A stretch of 64,000 nucleotides of DNA, from positions 2,790,001 through 2,854,000 of the forward strand of contig NZ_AP022599.1 of the NCBI RefSeq assembly GCF_010725725.1. Reading direction: 5' to 3'. Positions 1 to 8,408 of the stretch are shown here, in pieces; positions within the stretch are counted from its first letter, which is position 1, and each line of letters opens with the position of its first letter. This DNA is from Mycolicibacterium pulveris (GTDB lineage: Bacteria; Actinomycetota; Actinomycetes; Mycobacteriales; Mycobacteriaceae). Under the pieces are notes generated by a model, which did no database searches, was not told where the DNA came from, and saw only the letters and a list, made by a program, of their open reading frames with translations. The translations under genes were made by a program, and so were the position numbers.

Positions 1-280
1 TGAGGATGGCGGCGCGGACGTCGCCGCGGCGACCACGGCCCCGTCCTCCGCGGCGACCGCCACGCGGGCCCGGACCGAAGCCGAACCCGAACGCCGGGCC
101 GCGCCACCCCGGTCCGAAGCCGGGAGGACTCTGGAAGCCGGGGGCGTCGTGCTGGCGGACATGCTCTCGCAGATGCTCGCGGAAATCGCGGCGGGCCTGA
201 CGGCGCAACTGGTGAAGGCCTCGCCAGTCGCCGGCGCCGAATCCGAAGCCCCCGGGCGGGGAGGCAAATGGAATGGACAT
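1..280 (-). CDS. PadR-family regulator, N-terminal part (cut by window edge)
   Basis: The gene reads leftwards off the window. It starts with ATG at 280, preceded by AAGGAG (286-291) at a 5-base spacing. The visible 93 residues begin MSIPFASPPGGFGFG and are rich in Gly, Phe and Arg. They run into RRGGRGRGRRGDVRAAIL, which is how the winged-helix domain of many actinobacterial PadR regulators begins. The flexible Gly/Arg N-terminal tail is typical of that subgroup. The DNA-binding and dimer domains lie outside the window, so target and ligand cannot be judged. An inverted repeat at 321-347 in its promoter region is a likely self-operator. Confidence 0.75.
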   Translation of the reverse strand, partial: MSIPFASPPGGFGFGAGDWRGLHQLRRQARRDFREHLREHVRQHDAPGFQSPPGFGPGWRGPAFGFGFGPGPRGGRRGGRGRGRRGDVRAAIL

Positions 281-320
281 GGGCACTCCTTGGATCTGTG
301 GTCTGGACACACCGAGGTGC

Positions 321-347
321 TCTCGATACGTTGACGATATATCGAGA
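321..347. promoter_or_regulatory. Inverted-repeat operator candidate upstream of the first PadR gene
   Basis: TCTCGATA (321-328) and TATCGAGA (340-347) form a perfect 8-bp inverted repeat with an 11-bp spacer. It lies 40 bases before the ATG of the PadR gene at 280 and just past the end of the second PadR gene. PadR proteins commonly bind TATCGATA-like or TATC/GATA dyads, so autoregulation is the natural reading, but this is inference. Confidence 0.5.
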
Positions 348-365
348 CTTATCGTGATGCAACGC

Positions 366-896
366 TTACTTGCGGCGCCCGCGCCTATCCAGGGCCTCGA
401 TGACCGATCGCGCCCATTGGGTGTGCATCTCGTTGGAGCGCAGGCCGAAGTCCAGGGCCGCGTGTGCGAAGAACGAGCCGTCGTCGTCGCCCCACTCGAT
501 GGAGTCGCGCAGCTCCTCCAGCCGCTTGCGCTCGGCGGCGCCGTGCTCGGCCATCGCGGTCAAATGCTCACGTGCCTGGTCGCGGGGGATCTCGCCGAGC
601 AGGAACACCCGAAGTAGAGCGGCGCTGCGAAAGGGCGGATCGTCCTGCGGGGTGGTCATCCACCGACGCAACTCCTCGCGGCCGGCGTCGGTGATGCGGT
701 ACTCCTTGCGCCCCCGCGCGCCGATGTTCGACACCTCGATGAGCCCGCCGGCCGCGAGCTTGTTGAGCTCGCCATAGAGCTGGCTCTGGGTGGCGGGCCA
801 CACGTTGGCCATCGACTCCTCGAAGCGTCGAAGCAGGTCATATCCACTGCCCGGCTGCTGGGCGAGCAGTCCCAGCGCCGCGATGCGAAGGCTCAC
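366..896 (-). CDS. PadR-family transcriptional regulator (PadR plus C-terminal Vir-like helices)
   Basis: A 176-residue protein. An N-terminal winged helix spans residues 1-75, with LLAQQPGSGYDLLRRFEES and the wing RKEYRITDAGREELRRW. A helical C-terminal dimerisation region follows (80-176), as in the PadR/AphA group. It acts as a dimeric DNA-binding repressor, often released by small aromatic or hydrophobic ligands. It is divergent from the carotenoid oxygenase gene, and two perfect TGACATGTCA palindromes lie between them (919-942). Control of that gene and of itself is likely. The family is certain from sequence; the target is inferred from position. Confidence 0.88.
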   Translation of the reverse strand: MSLRIAALGLLAQQPGSGYDLLRRFEESMANVWPATQSQLYGELNKLAAGGLIEVSNIGARGRKEYRITDAGREELRRWMTTPQDDPPFRSAALLRVFLLGEIPRDQAREHLTAMAEHGAAERKRLEELRDSIEWGDDDGSFFAHAALDFGLRSNEMHTQWARSVIEALDRRGRRK

Positions 897-918
897 GCCG
901 CAATATTACCTCCACTAT

Positions 919-942
919 TGACATGTCATTAGTGACATGTCA
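919..942. promoter_or_regulatory. Double TGACATGTCA palindrome, PadR operator candidate
   Basis: Two perfect 10-bp palindromes TGACATGTCA occur at 919-928 and 933-942. Their centres are 14 bp apart. They sit in the 77-bp gap between the divergent PadR gene (start 896) and carotenoid oxygenase gene (start 974). Tandem identical dyads in a divergent promoter strongly suggest an operator for the adjacent PadR protein. Confidence 0.7.
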
Positions 943-973
943 GTGTGGACCCGTCGCGCGTTAGGAGATGCAG

Positions 974-2317
974 ATGACCGACACCTCAAAATCCTCGACC
1001 CTGTTCGGTGCCGACCAGTTCTTCCTGCGGGGCAACTACGCCCCGGTCACCGACGAACTCACCGAAAACGACCTACCCGTCGAAGGGGCAATCCCGCCCG
1101 ACTTGGACGGCTGGTATCTGCGTAACGGACCCAACCCCCGGCAGGCCACCGCGCACTGGTTCGTCGGCGACGGCATGATCCACGGCGTCCGGATCGAGAA
1201 CGGCCGCGCCGCCTGGTACCGCAACCGCTGGGTGCGCACCGACAGCTTCGAGAACGACTTCCCGCTCTACAACCCCGACGGCACCCGCAACCTGCGCTCC
1301 AGCGTCGCCAACACCCATGTGGTCAACCATGCAGGAAAAACGCTCGCGCTGGTGGAGTCCTCGCTGCCCTACGAGATCACCAACGACCTGGAAACGTTGG
1401 GCGCCTACGACTTCGGCGGCAAGCTGGCCAACTCGATGACCGCGCACCCGAAAATCTGCCCGACGACCGGGGAGATGCACTTTTTCGGCTACGGAAGCAT
1501 CTTCGCGCCGCACGTCACCTACCACCGCGTCGAGGCCAACGGTGAGCTCAGCATCAACCGACCGCTGGACGTCCCGGCGCTGACGATGATGCACGACTTC
1601 GCGGTCACCGCCAACCATGTCGTGTTCCTGGATCTGCCGATCGTGTTCGACCTCGATATCGCGATGAAGCCCGAAGCCGACATGCCGTATCGCTGGGACG
1701 ACAACTACGGCGCCCGCTTCGGCGTGTTGCGGCGCGACGACCCGTTCGGTGAGGTGCGCTGGTTCGACGTTGACCCGTGCTATGTGTTCCACGTCGCCAA
1801 TGCCTACGACACCGGCGGTGACCGCATCGAGGTACAGGCCGTGCGCTATCGCGAATTATGGCGTGACAGCGGCGGTTTGGACGTCGACGGCGTGTTGTGG
1901 AGCTGGAGCATCGACCTGCGAGCCGGCGCGGTCACCGAGCGCCAGCTCGACGACCGGGCCGTGGAGTTTCCCCGGATCGACGACCGGCTGGCCACCCTGC
2001 CCGCCCGATACTCGGTCGCGGTGGGGGACGGACGGCTGGTGCGCTACGACCTGGACACCGGTGCCGCCGTCGAACACGTCTTCGGCACCGCCCATTCACC
2101 CGGCGCCCCCGGCGAGGCGGTCTTCGTCCCGTCGACATCAGGGCCTGCCGATGAGAGCAGCGGCTGGTACATCTGCTACGTCTACGACCCGGCGCGCGAC
2201 GGCAGCGACCTCGTCGTCCTCGACGCGTCCGACTTCGCCGGTCCGCCGGTCGCCAGAATCAAGCTGCCACAGCGGGTTCCGTTCGGCTTTCACGGAAACT
2301 GGATCAGCGCCGGCTGA
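974..2317 (+). CDS. Carotenoid oxygenase (RPE65/CCD family)
   Basis: Non-haem iron enzyme that cleaves a double bond of carotenoids, apocarotenoids or stilbene-like substrates to aldehydes. The 447-residue length fits the family. Visible features are the N-terminal NGPNP motif (DGWYLRNGPNP), and candidate iron-ligand histidines in NSMTAHPK, MMHDFAVT, YVFHVANAYD and the C-terminal PFGFHGNW. Acidic second-shell residues lie near VVFLDLP. I chose ATG 974 over ATG 968 because AGGAG (963-967) is six bases upstream of 974 but abuts 968. The gene is divergent from a PadR regulator across a double operator. Substrate is unknown. Confidence 0.9.
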   Translation: MTDTSKSSTLFGADQFFLRGNYAPVTDELTENDLPVEGAIPPDLDGWYLRNGPNPRQATAHWFVGDGMIHGVRIENGRAAWYRNRWVRTDSFENDFPLYNPDGTRNLRSSVANTHVVNHAGKTLALVESSLPYEITNDLETLGAYDFGGKLANSMTAHPKICPTTGEMHFFGYGSIFAPHVTYHRVEANGELSINRPLDVPALTMMHDFAVTANHVVFLDLPIVFDLDIAMKPEADMPYRWDDNYGARFGVLRRDDPFGEVRWFDVDPCYVFHVANAYDTGGDRIEVQAVRYRELWRDSGGLDVDGVLWSWSIDLRAGAVTERQLDDRAVEFPRIDDRLATLPARYSVAVGDGRLVRYDLDTGAAVEHVFGTAHSPGAPGEAVFVPSTSGPADESSGWYICYVYDPARDGSDLVVLDASDFAGPPVARIKLPQRVPFGFHGNWISAG

Positions 2318-2334
2318 GGTTCCTCCCGCGGGCG

Positions 2335-3186
2335 CTAACTCGGTGGTGCGAAGCCGCCGGGGCCTGGCGACGATGGCGGCGGCGCGGGCGGCGGTTGGTA
2401 GGCCGGCCACTGCGGTTGTGGGGCGGCGGGGGTCGGCTGCAATCGCGCCAGCTCCCGACGGTGCCGCTCGGCCAGCACGGCGGCCAACACCAGCTGCGGG
2501 GGAGTGCCGGGCGGCGGCGGAGGCGAAATCTGGGCGACGACGTCGGTGGCGATCCGGTAGGCCATCTGGTCACGCACCGCAGGATTCAATTGCGTTGCCC
2601 GGCTGAGAAACTGACGTGCCAGCTCCGCCTGCTCGGGGCGAAGACCGGACAGCTGCAGCGACGACGCCCACCACGCCAGCTGCGGCGGCATCGCCGGCGG
2701 CGGGGACAGCCGCGGTGCGCGCTCGTTGATCACCACGGTGCCGGCGAAGATGTCGCCGATCCGCTTGCCCTTGGCCGACAACAGGCTCGAGATCACCGCG
2801 GGCCCGCCGGTGAACATCCAGATCTCGATCACCCCGGCCAACGCGCGAAACAGAGCCTGCCGGAAACGTTCCGGGCCGCCGTCGTCGGACACCACCCGCA
2901 GCCCCATCGCCAGCTTGCCCAATGAGCGACCCCGCGTGGCCGTTTCCCAGGCCAGCGGGTAGCCCACCAAGGTGACCACCGTGAAGATGATCAGGACCGC
3001 GCCCGACAGCGCCGGGTCGAACCGGCCCACCGTCGATACCCACAACACCAGACCGCTGATGTAGAGGATCATCACCACCGTCAGGTCGATGAGCGCCGAG
3101 ACCACCCGAACCGGAAGCTGGGCGATCTGCACGTCGAGCACCACGGCGTCGCCGGTGACGACGGCGGGTTGTTGCGGGCAGGTCAT
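2335..3186 (-). CDS. RDD-family membrane protein with Pro-rich C-terminus (Rv3695-like)
   Basis: A 283-residue protein. The RDD domain (residues about 20-145) has two hydrophobic segments (VSALIDLTVVMILYISGLVL and a following LIIFTVVTLVGYPLAW), then TRGRSLGKLAMGLRVV and a third segment. The family signature Arg-Asp-Asp appears as VRVVSALIDL, lacking a full RDD triad. The C-terminal 100 residues are soluble, ending in a Pro-rich tail (PPPAPPPSSPGPGG). ATG 3186 follows TAGCGT (3194-3199, minus strand) by seven bases, so the mRNA is probably leaderless. It is divergent from the SpoIIM-like gene, as in M. tuberculosis Rv3695/Rv3694c. Transport roles have been proposed for RDD proteins; none can be assigned here. 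Confidence 0.85.
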   Translation of the reverse strand: MTCPQQPAVVTGDAVVLDVQIAQLPVRVVSALIDLTVVMILYISGLVLWVSTVGRFDPALSGAVLIIFTVVTLVGYPLAWETATRGRSLGKLAMGLRVVSDDGGPERFRQALFRALAGVIEIWMFTGGPAVISSLLSAKGKRIGDIFAGTVVINERAPRLSPPPAMPPQLAWWASSLQLSGLRPEQAELARQFLSRATQLNPAVRDQMAYRIATDVVAQISPPPPPGTPPQLVLAAVLAERHRRELARLQPTPAAPQPQWPAYQPPPAPPPSSPGPGGFAPPS

Positions 3187-3216
3187 ATTTTGCACGCTAC
3201 TACTAGGATTCGCGGT

Positions 3217-4209
3217 GTGGATGTCGACGCGTTCGTCCAGACGCACCGCCCGACGTGGAACCGGCTGGAGCAGCTGGTCAAGCGGCGTCGGAAGCTGACC
3301 GGCGCCGAGGTCGACGAACTGGTCGACCTCTACCAGCGGGTGTCGACGCATCTGTCGATGGTGCGCAGCGCCTCCACCGATGCGGTGCTGATCGGGCGGC
3401 TGTCGAGCTTGGTGGCGCGGGCGCGGTCCGTGGTCACCGGCGCACACGCGCCGATCTGGCGGGAGTTCGCCCGGTTTTGGACGGTGTCTTTTCCCGTTGT
3501 GGCATACCGCTCGTGGCGGTGGTGGCTGGCCACCGCGGTGGCCTTCTTCTTCGTCGCCGCGTTGATCGCCGTCTGGGTGGCCGGTAACCCCGAGGTGCGG
3601 GCCACCATCGGAACCCCGAGCGAGATCGAGCAGATGGTCAACAACGATTTCGCGTCGTATTACAGCGAGCACCCTGCGGCATCATTTGCGCTGCAGGTGT
3701 GGGTGAACAATGCATGGATTGCGGTGCAGTGCATAGCGTTTGCGATCCTGCTCGGAATCCCGATCCCGTACATCCTGTTTCAGAACGCCGCCAACCTCGG
3801 GGTGGCCGCGGGCCTGATGTTCGGAGCCGGTAAGGGGGACATCTTCCTTGGGCTGATCACGCCGCACGGGTTGATCGAACTCACCGCGGTGTTCCTGGCG
3901 GCCGCCGTGGGGATGCGGCTGGGCTGGTCGGTGGTGGCCCCTGGCAACCGGCCGCGATCGCAGGTACTGGCCGAGCAGGGCCGTGCGGTCGGCGCGGTCG
4001 CCATCGGGCTGGTGGCCGTGCTGCTGGTCGCCGGGCTGGTCGAGGCGCTGGTGACGCCCTCGCCGTTGCCGACGTTCGTCCGCGTGGCCATCGGCGTGGC
4101 CGTCGAAGTGGCGTTTCTGGCCTACGTCGTGCACTTCGGCCGCAAGGCCGCGCGGGCCGGCGAGACCGGCGATGTCGAGGACGCTCCGGACGTCGTACCC
4201 ACCGGCTAG
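3217..4209 (+). CDS. SpoIIM-family (stage II sporulation protein M-like) membrane protein
   Basis: A 330-residue polytopic membrane protein of the SpoIIM family (Rv3694c-like). It has a soluble N-terminal helical domain (1-85, VDAFVQTHRPTWNRLEQLVK), then about five membrane segments. Family motifs NNAWIAVQCIAFAILLGIP and LITPHGLIELTAVFLAAA are present. I set the start at GTG 3217: TAGGAT (3204-3209) lies seven bases before it, suggesting a leaderless mRNA, and homologues begin VDVDAF. Mycobacteria do not form classical endospores, so the role is presumably in envelope or septal function alongside the MoxR/DUF58 genes; that is inference. Confidence 0.85.
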   Translation: MDVDAFVQTHRPTWNRLEQLVKRRRKLTGAEVDELVDLYQRVSTHLSMVRSASTDAVLIGRLSSLVARARSVVTGAHAPIWREFARFWTVSFPVVAYRSWRWWLATAVAFFFVAALIAVWVAGNPEVRATIGTPSEIEQMVNNDFASYYSEHPAASFALQVWVNNAWIAVQCIAFAILLGIPIPYILFQNAANLGVAAGLMFGAGKGDIFLGLITPHGLIELTAVFLAAAVGMRLGWSVVAPGNRPRSQVLAEQGRAVGAVAIGLVAVLLVAGLVEALVTPSPLPTFVRVAIGVAVEVAFLAYVVHFGRKAARAGETGDVEDAPDVVPTG

Positions 4210-4227
4210 CGCGCACGCCCTCCCCCC

Positions 4228-4287
4228 GCGAGCAGACGTGAACACCCCCGAAAGCCGGGACTTTTAGGGGTTTTCGCGCCTGCTCGC
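4228..4287. terminator. 60-bp palindromic element between convergent genes, probable bidirectional terminator
   Basis: GCGAGCAG (4228-4235) pairs with CTGCTCGC (4280-4287). The inside also folds: ACACCCCCGAAAG against ACTTTTAGGGGTTTT. The element fills the 88-bp gap between the converging SpoIIM-like and DUF58 genes. A large hairpin in this place is probably a bidirectional terminator or a dispersed mycobacterial repeat. I saw no second copy in the window. Confidence 0.55.
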
Positions 4288-4297
4288 CGAAAGGGCG

Positions 4298-5620
4298 TCA
4301 GAGCCGGCCCGCGGCCTTCATCGCCAGATAGTGGTCCGCCAGTGCCGGCGCGAGGTCCTCGGGGGGCGCGTCGACGACGTCGACGCCGGAGCGACGCAGC
4401 CGAGCGGCGATGGATCGCCGGTCGTTGCGGGCGCGTTCGGCCGCGGCCGCGTCGTACACCTGCGCGGCATCGGCGCGCCCGGCCGCCAGCTTCTCCACCC
4501 GAGGATCGGACACGGCCGCGACAAGGACCTTGTGTTTGGCCGACAGCTGCGGCAAGACGCCCATCAATCCCTCGTCGAGAGCCGACGCGTTCAGGTCGGT
4601 GAGCAGCACCACGAACGCGCGTCGGCGTACCCGCCGCTGCACCGCCGAAACCATTGCCCGGGCGTCGGATTCGACCAGGGCGGGCTCCAGCGGAGCCATC
4701 GCCTCGACCAACTGGGCGAGCAGGTCGGTGCGCGATGCGTTGAACACGGCTGCGCGGGTCACCCGGTCGTGGGCCAGGAAGTCGACATGGTCACCCGCCC
4801 TGGAGGCCAGTGCTGCCAGCAGAAGCGCGGCGTCCATGAACCAGTCCAGCCGGGGCCAGCCCGCGGGGTCGTTGGCGGTCGGGTCCACCCCGACGCGACC
4901 GGCCGACGTGCGCCCGGTGTCGAGGACGATGACCACCCGCTGGTCGCGTTCCGGGCGCCAGGTGCGCACCGCCACGTCCCCGCGCCGTGCCGTGGCACGC
5001 CAGTCGATCGAGCGGACGTCGTCGCCGACGACGTACTCGCGCAGCGAATCGAACTCGGTGCCCTGTCCGCGGATCAGCACCGGCGTGTTGCCTTCCAGCT
5101 CGCGCAGCCTGGCCAGCCGCGACGGCAGGTGTTTGCGCGACAGGAACGGCGGCAGGATCCGGATCCGCCACGGCACCCGATGCGAGCTCTGGCGTCCGGC
5201 CAGGCCCAGCGGCCCCAGCGCGCGTGCCGTGATCAGGTCTGAGCTCTGATCGCCGCGGCGCACCGGGGACAGGGTCGTCACCAGCCGAACCCGTTGCCCC
5301 GCAGCCAGATCGACACGATGTTCGCGAGGCTGCGCCCGGCCGCTGGGGGACCACGCATCACGGACGACGCCGCGCAGCCGCCGGCGGCCCAGATTCTCCA
5401 CCACCAATGTGGCCCCCACGGATTGCCCCAGCCTCGCGGCGGTATCACCGGACCGCTCGAACCGCAACCGGCGCGGGCTCGCCGCCAACGCGACATCGAT
5501 GGTGACCGCCGCGACCAGCGTCGCCAGCAGCACAGCGAATGTCGCTGCCGGCCAAGGAGAAATCGCGATCGGCAGCACCAGAAGAAGTGCTACCAGGCCG
5601 GAACGGCCGGTGAGAACCAC
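4298..5620 (-). CDS. DUF58 protein with membrane-anchored N-terminus (Rv3693-like)
   Basis: A 440-residue protein, the same length I recall for Rv3693. Two membrane segments near the N-terminus (GLVALLLVLPIAISPWP and ATFAVLLATLVAAVTID) are followed by a beta-rich region. The DUF58 core comes next, with the signature REYVVGDDVRSIDWRATAR, then a von Willebrand A-like half (VVIVLDTGRTS, LLTDLNA). DUF58 proteins work with MoxR AAA+ ATPases, encoded just upstream. GTG 5620 overlaps the TAG of moxR2 by one base (TAGTG), so the two are translationally coupled. Substrates are unknown. Confidence 0.88.
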   Translation of the reverse strand: MVLTGRSGLVALLLVLPIAISPWPAATFAVLLATLVAAVTIDVALAASPRRLRFERSGDTAARLGQSVGATLVVENLGRRRLRGVVRDAWSPSGRAQPREHRVDLAAGQRVRLVTTLSPVRRGDQSSDLITARALGPLGLAGRQSSHRVPWRIRILPPFLSRKHLPSRLARLRELEGNTPVLIRGQGTEFDSLREYVVGDDVRSIDWRATARRGDVAVRTWRPERDQRVVIVLDTGRTSAGRVGVDPTANDPAGWPRLDWFMDAALLLAALASRAGDHVDFLAHDRVTRAAVFNASRTDLLAQLVEAMAPLEPALVESDARAMVSAVQRRVRRRAFVVLLTDLNASALDEGLMGVLPQLSAKHKVLVAAVSDPRVEKLAAGRADAAQVYDAAAAERARNDRRSIAARLRRSGVDVVDAPPEDLAPALADHYLAMKAAGRL

Positions 5621-6594
5621 TAGCGCGGGACCGGAACGGCCGCCAGGATGCCGTCCAGCACGAGGTCGGGATCGGCGCCCTCGAGCTCGGCCTCCGGCCG
5701 CAGCTGGATCCGGTGTCGCAGCGTGGATCGCGACATCGCCTTGACGTCGTCGGGGGTCACGTAGTTTCGCCCCGACAACCAGGCCCACGATCGGGCGGTC
5801 GCCAACAGCGCCGTCGCGCCGCGCGGAGACACTCCGAGCGAAAGCGCAGGCGAATGCCTTGTCGCCGCGGCGATGTCGACGATGTAGCCGAGCACCTCGT
5901 CGGCGACCAACACCTGCTGCACGGCTTCGCGCCCGGCCCGCAGGTCGGCCGCGCCGGCGACGGGCCGCACCGCCGACAGATCCCGCGGGTCGAAGCCGCG
6001 GGCGTGCCGGTCCAGGATCGCGATCTCCTGCTCGCGGCTGGGCAGCGGAACGTTGAGCTTGAGCAGGAACCGGTCGAGTTGGGCCTCGGGCAGCTGATAG
6101 GTGCCCTCGTACTCGATCGGGTTCTGGGTGGCCGCGACGATGAACGGATCGGGCAGCGGCCGGGGCTCGCCCTCGACGCTGACCTGACGTTCCTCCATGG
6201 CCTCCAACAGCGCGGCCTGGGTCTTCGGTGGGGTCCGGTTGATCTCGTCGGCCAACAACAGGTTGGTGAACACCGGTCCGGCGTGAAATTCGAACTCGGC
6301 TGTGCGGGCGTCATATACCAGCGACCCGGTCACGTCGCCGGGCATCAGGTCCGGGGTGAACTGCAGGCGTTTGAAGTCGAGCTGCAAGGCCGCCGCCAGG
6401 GCCCGCACCAACAGTGTCTTGGCCACCCCGGGTACGCCTTCGAGCAGCACGTGTCCGCGGCACAGCAGCGCGATCACCAGTCCGCTGACGACGGCGTCCT
6501 GCCCGACGACGGCCTTGGCGATCTCCGTGCGCAGGGCCAACAGGGCGTTTCGCGCTTGTTCCGACGCGGCGGTCGGGCTAGTTGGCTGAGTCAC
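5620..6594 (-). CDS. moxR2: MoxR-family AAA+ ATPase (MoxR2-like)
   Basis: A 324-residue AAA+ ATPase of the MoxR group, a chaperone thought to mature metal-containing or envelope protein complexes with DUF58/VWA partners. Walker A is GVPGVAKT (about residue 55). Walker B is LLLADEINR, sensor 1 is ATQNP, followed by QLPEAQLDRFLLKL. The C-terminal lid carries SPRGATALLATARSWA. GTG 6594 overlaps the upstream stop by four bases (GTGA). Gene order DUF4129, DUF4350, moxR, DUF58 is the conserved actinobacterial MoxR operon. Confidence 0.92.
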   Translation of the reverse strand: MTQPTSPTAASEQARNALLALRTEIAKAVVGQDAVVSGLVIALLCRGHVLLEGVPGVAKTLLVRALAAALQLDFKRLQFTPDLMPGDVTGSLVYDARTAEFEFHAGPVFTNLLLADEINRTPPKTQAALLEAMEERQVSVEGEPRPLPDPFIVAATQNPIEYEGTYQLPEAQLDRFLLKLNVPLPSREQEIAILDRHARGFDPRDLSAVRPVAGAADLRAGREAVQQVLVADEVLGYIVDIAAATRHSPALSLGVSPRGATALLATARSWAWLSGRNYVTPDDVKAMSRSTLRHRIQLRPEAELEGADPDLVLDGILAAVPVPR

Positions 6595-7754
6595 GACTGT
6601 GCGACCTGCCTTTCGATGTTGTCGAGTTCACGGGCGAGGTTTACCAGATGGGCGTCGTCGGCCGGTGGGGGCCCGAACAGGGTGTGCGCCACGGCTTGCG
6701 GTGGCAGCCCGCAGCGTTCGGCGACCGACTGCACGATCGCGGCCTGGTCGGCGCCCTGGCCGAGGCCGAGCCGGGGCACCATCCGTTGCAAGGTGGCCGT
6801 CCGCAACGCCTCGGCGGCGCGATCGCGCGAGCGGGTGGACCGGTACAGTCTGCCGAGGCCTTCGACGGTCTCCGACGCGCGCACCACCACCGGGATCTTC
6901 TCCGCGACCAAGGGCCCGAGGCGACGGCCCTTCCAGAAGGCGAGCAGGACCACGACGAGGCACAGCTGCCACACGATCCAGCCGACTCGGTCCGGGATGA
7001 GGTCGAAAATGCTTGCCGCGCCGTCGGTTTCCCCTTCGAGGCGCTGGGGTGCGTACCAGATCATCCGGGGATTGGTGCCCACGAGGTTCATCGCCAACGC
7101 CGCGTTGCCCTGCTTGAGCAGCCCGCCGTTGGTCATGAAGTCGGCGCTGCCCACGACGGTGATGTTTCGGCCGTCGTCGGTGTAGCGCACCAGCGCGCCG
7201 CCGTAGCATCGGGTCACTGGGACGTCACCGGCGGCGTCGTAGGCGTCGCTGATGCCGAACTGCACGGTGCCGGCGCGAACGGCTTCACGCAGATCGCAGT
7301 CGGGCGTGTCGTCGCCGTAGGTGGTCGATCCGCTGCGTTCGACTTCCGGAGCCAAAGCCTCACGGGTACGCGATATCGGTTGCACGACGAGCCGATCACC
7401 GGGAAGTGCGGCCAGCCGCTGCAGGATGTCCTTGTCGACCAGGGAATATGTCTGCACCACCACGATCAGCGTGTCCGGTCCGGCCGCCGCCTCGACCGCG
7501 GCGATGTCGGGCGCCTCGACCACCTCGACGCCGTGGTCGCGCACCAGGGTGACCAACGCCCGCGCACCGTCGGCCGACGTGGAGGTGGCGTCCATCCGCC
7601 CGCCCGGCGTCGGCGCCGTCAGGTACGTGGTCAACAGCGCCAGACCGACGATGACGATGAGCGCCAACAGCACCCACGATGCGCTGCGCCACCGTCGCCG
7701 CACCGTCGGCGTCACAGCGGTATCGGCCTCGGTTCGGTCGGCGCCGGCGGTCAT
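6591..7754 (-). CDS. DUF4350 membrane protein (Rv3691-like)
   Basis: A 387-residue protein. A cytoplasmic N-terminus leads to one membrane segment (SASWVLLALIVIVGLALLTTYL, residues 24-46). An extracytoplasmic DUF4350 domain follows (about 50-245: GARALVTLVRDHGVEVVEA, TLIVVVQTY), then a second membrane segment (VGWIVWQLCLVVVLLAFW) before FWKGRRLGPL and a helical C-terminus. ATG 7754 overlaps the upstream stop (ATGA). It is part of the MoxR operon, and its role in the complex is unknown. Confidence 0.85.
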   Translation of the reverse strand: MTAGADRTEADTAVTPTVRRRWRSASWVLLALIVIVGLALLTTYLTAPTPGGRMDATSTSADGARALVTLVRDHGVEVVEAPDIAAVEAAAGPDTLIVVVQTYSLVDKDILQRLAALPGDRLVVQPISRTREALAPEVERSGSTTYGDDTPDCDLREAVRAGTVQFGISDAYDAAGDVPVTRCYGGALVRYTDDGRNITVVGSADFMTNGGLLKQGNAALAMNLVGTNPRMIWYAPQRLEGETDGAASIFDLIPDRVGWIVWQLCLVVVLLAFWKGRRLGPLVAEKIPVVVRASETVEGLGRLYRSTRSRDRAAEALRTATLQRMVPRLGLGQGADQAAIVQSVAERCGLPPQAVAHTLFGPPPADDAHLVNLARELDNIERQVAQS

Positions 7755-8407
7755 CGCACCTCCGCCCAGCCGTCGGTGGCGACCGGTGCGGCCAGCCCGT
7801 CGGCGCCGCTCGCCGCGTGAGTGCGCCTCAGCCGGTCATCGAGGTCGACGATCATTCGGTAGGCGGCTTCGGTTCCCGGTCGCTCGCCATAGGTGACGTC
7901 GTTGAAAGCCGTTGCGGCCTTACGCAGTTCGTCGGCAAGATCCGGCAGTGCCCGCCCCGCATCGCGGGCCAGCTCGGTGGCCGTCCTGCCGGGGACGGGC
8001 TCGAGGATCGCCGACTCCTCGAGCTGGCGGGCGACGGCGCGCAACCGGTGACGAATCGCCGCGGCCCAATCCCGGGCGGCGGCAAACTGTTCCGCGGTCG
8101 CGCGATGTCGGGCCGCACTCAGGTCGTGCTCGGAGAGCAACGCGTGCTCGCCGCCCCGCGCGGTGCGCATGGTGCGGCGAAGCACCCGCACCGCGACGAT
8201 TACCGCCACCGCCACCAGGATCGCGAGGACAGTGATGGTCAGCCAACCGCCCGGCATCGAGGAAGCCTCGCTGAGCAGTCGATACATCAGATCGTTGAAC
8301 CAGTCTTCGATCCGGTCGGACAGCGACGCCTTGGGGTAGATGGGCTTTGCGAGTTCGCGCTGCGCGGCTTCGTGGGCGGTGTCGCGGTCGATGTCTATTG
8401 TCGGCAC
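7751..8407 (-). CDS. DUF4129 membrane protein (Rv3690-like)
   Basis: A 218-residue protein. One membrane segment (WLTITVLAILVAVAVIVAVRV, about residues 55-75) precedes a DUF4129 domain with FAAARDWAAAIRHRLRAVARQLEE, GRTATELARDAG and FNDVTYGERPG. GTG 8407 begins one base after the upstream TGA. DUF4129 domains accompany MoxR/DUF58 genes and sometimes transglutaminases. The function is not established. The next gene overlaps its stop by four bases. Confidence 0.83.
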   Translation of the reverse strand: MPTIDIDRDTAHEAAQRELAKPIYPKASLSDRIEDWFNDLMYRLLSEASSMPGGWLTITVLAILVAVAVIVAVRVLRRTMRTARGGEHALLSEHDLSAARHRATAEQFAAARDWAAAIRHRLRAVARQLEESAILEPVPGRTATELARDAGRALPDLADELRKAATAFNDVTYGERPGTEAAYRMIVDLDDRLRRTHAASGADGLAAPVATDGWAEVR

Positions 8408-8408
8408 G

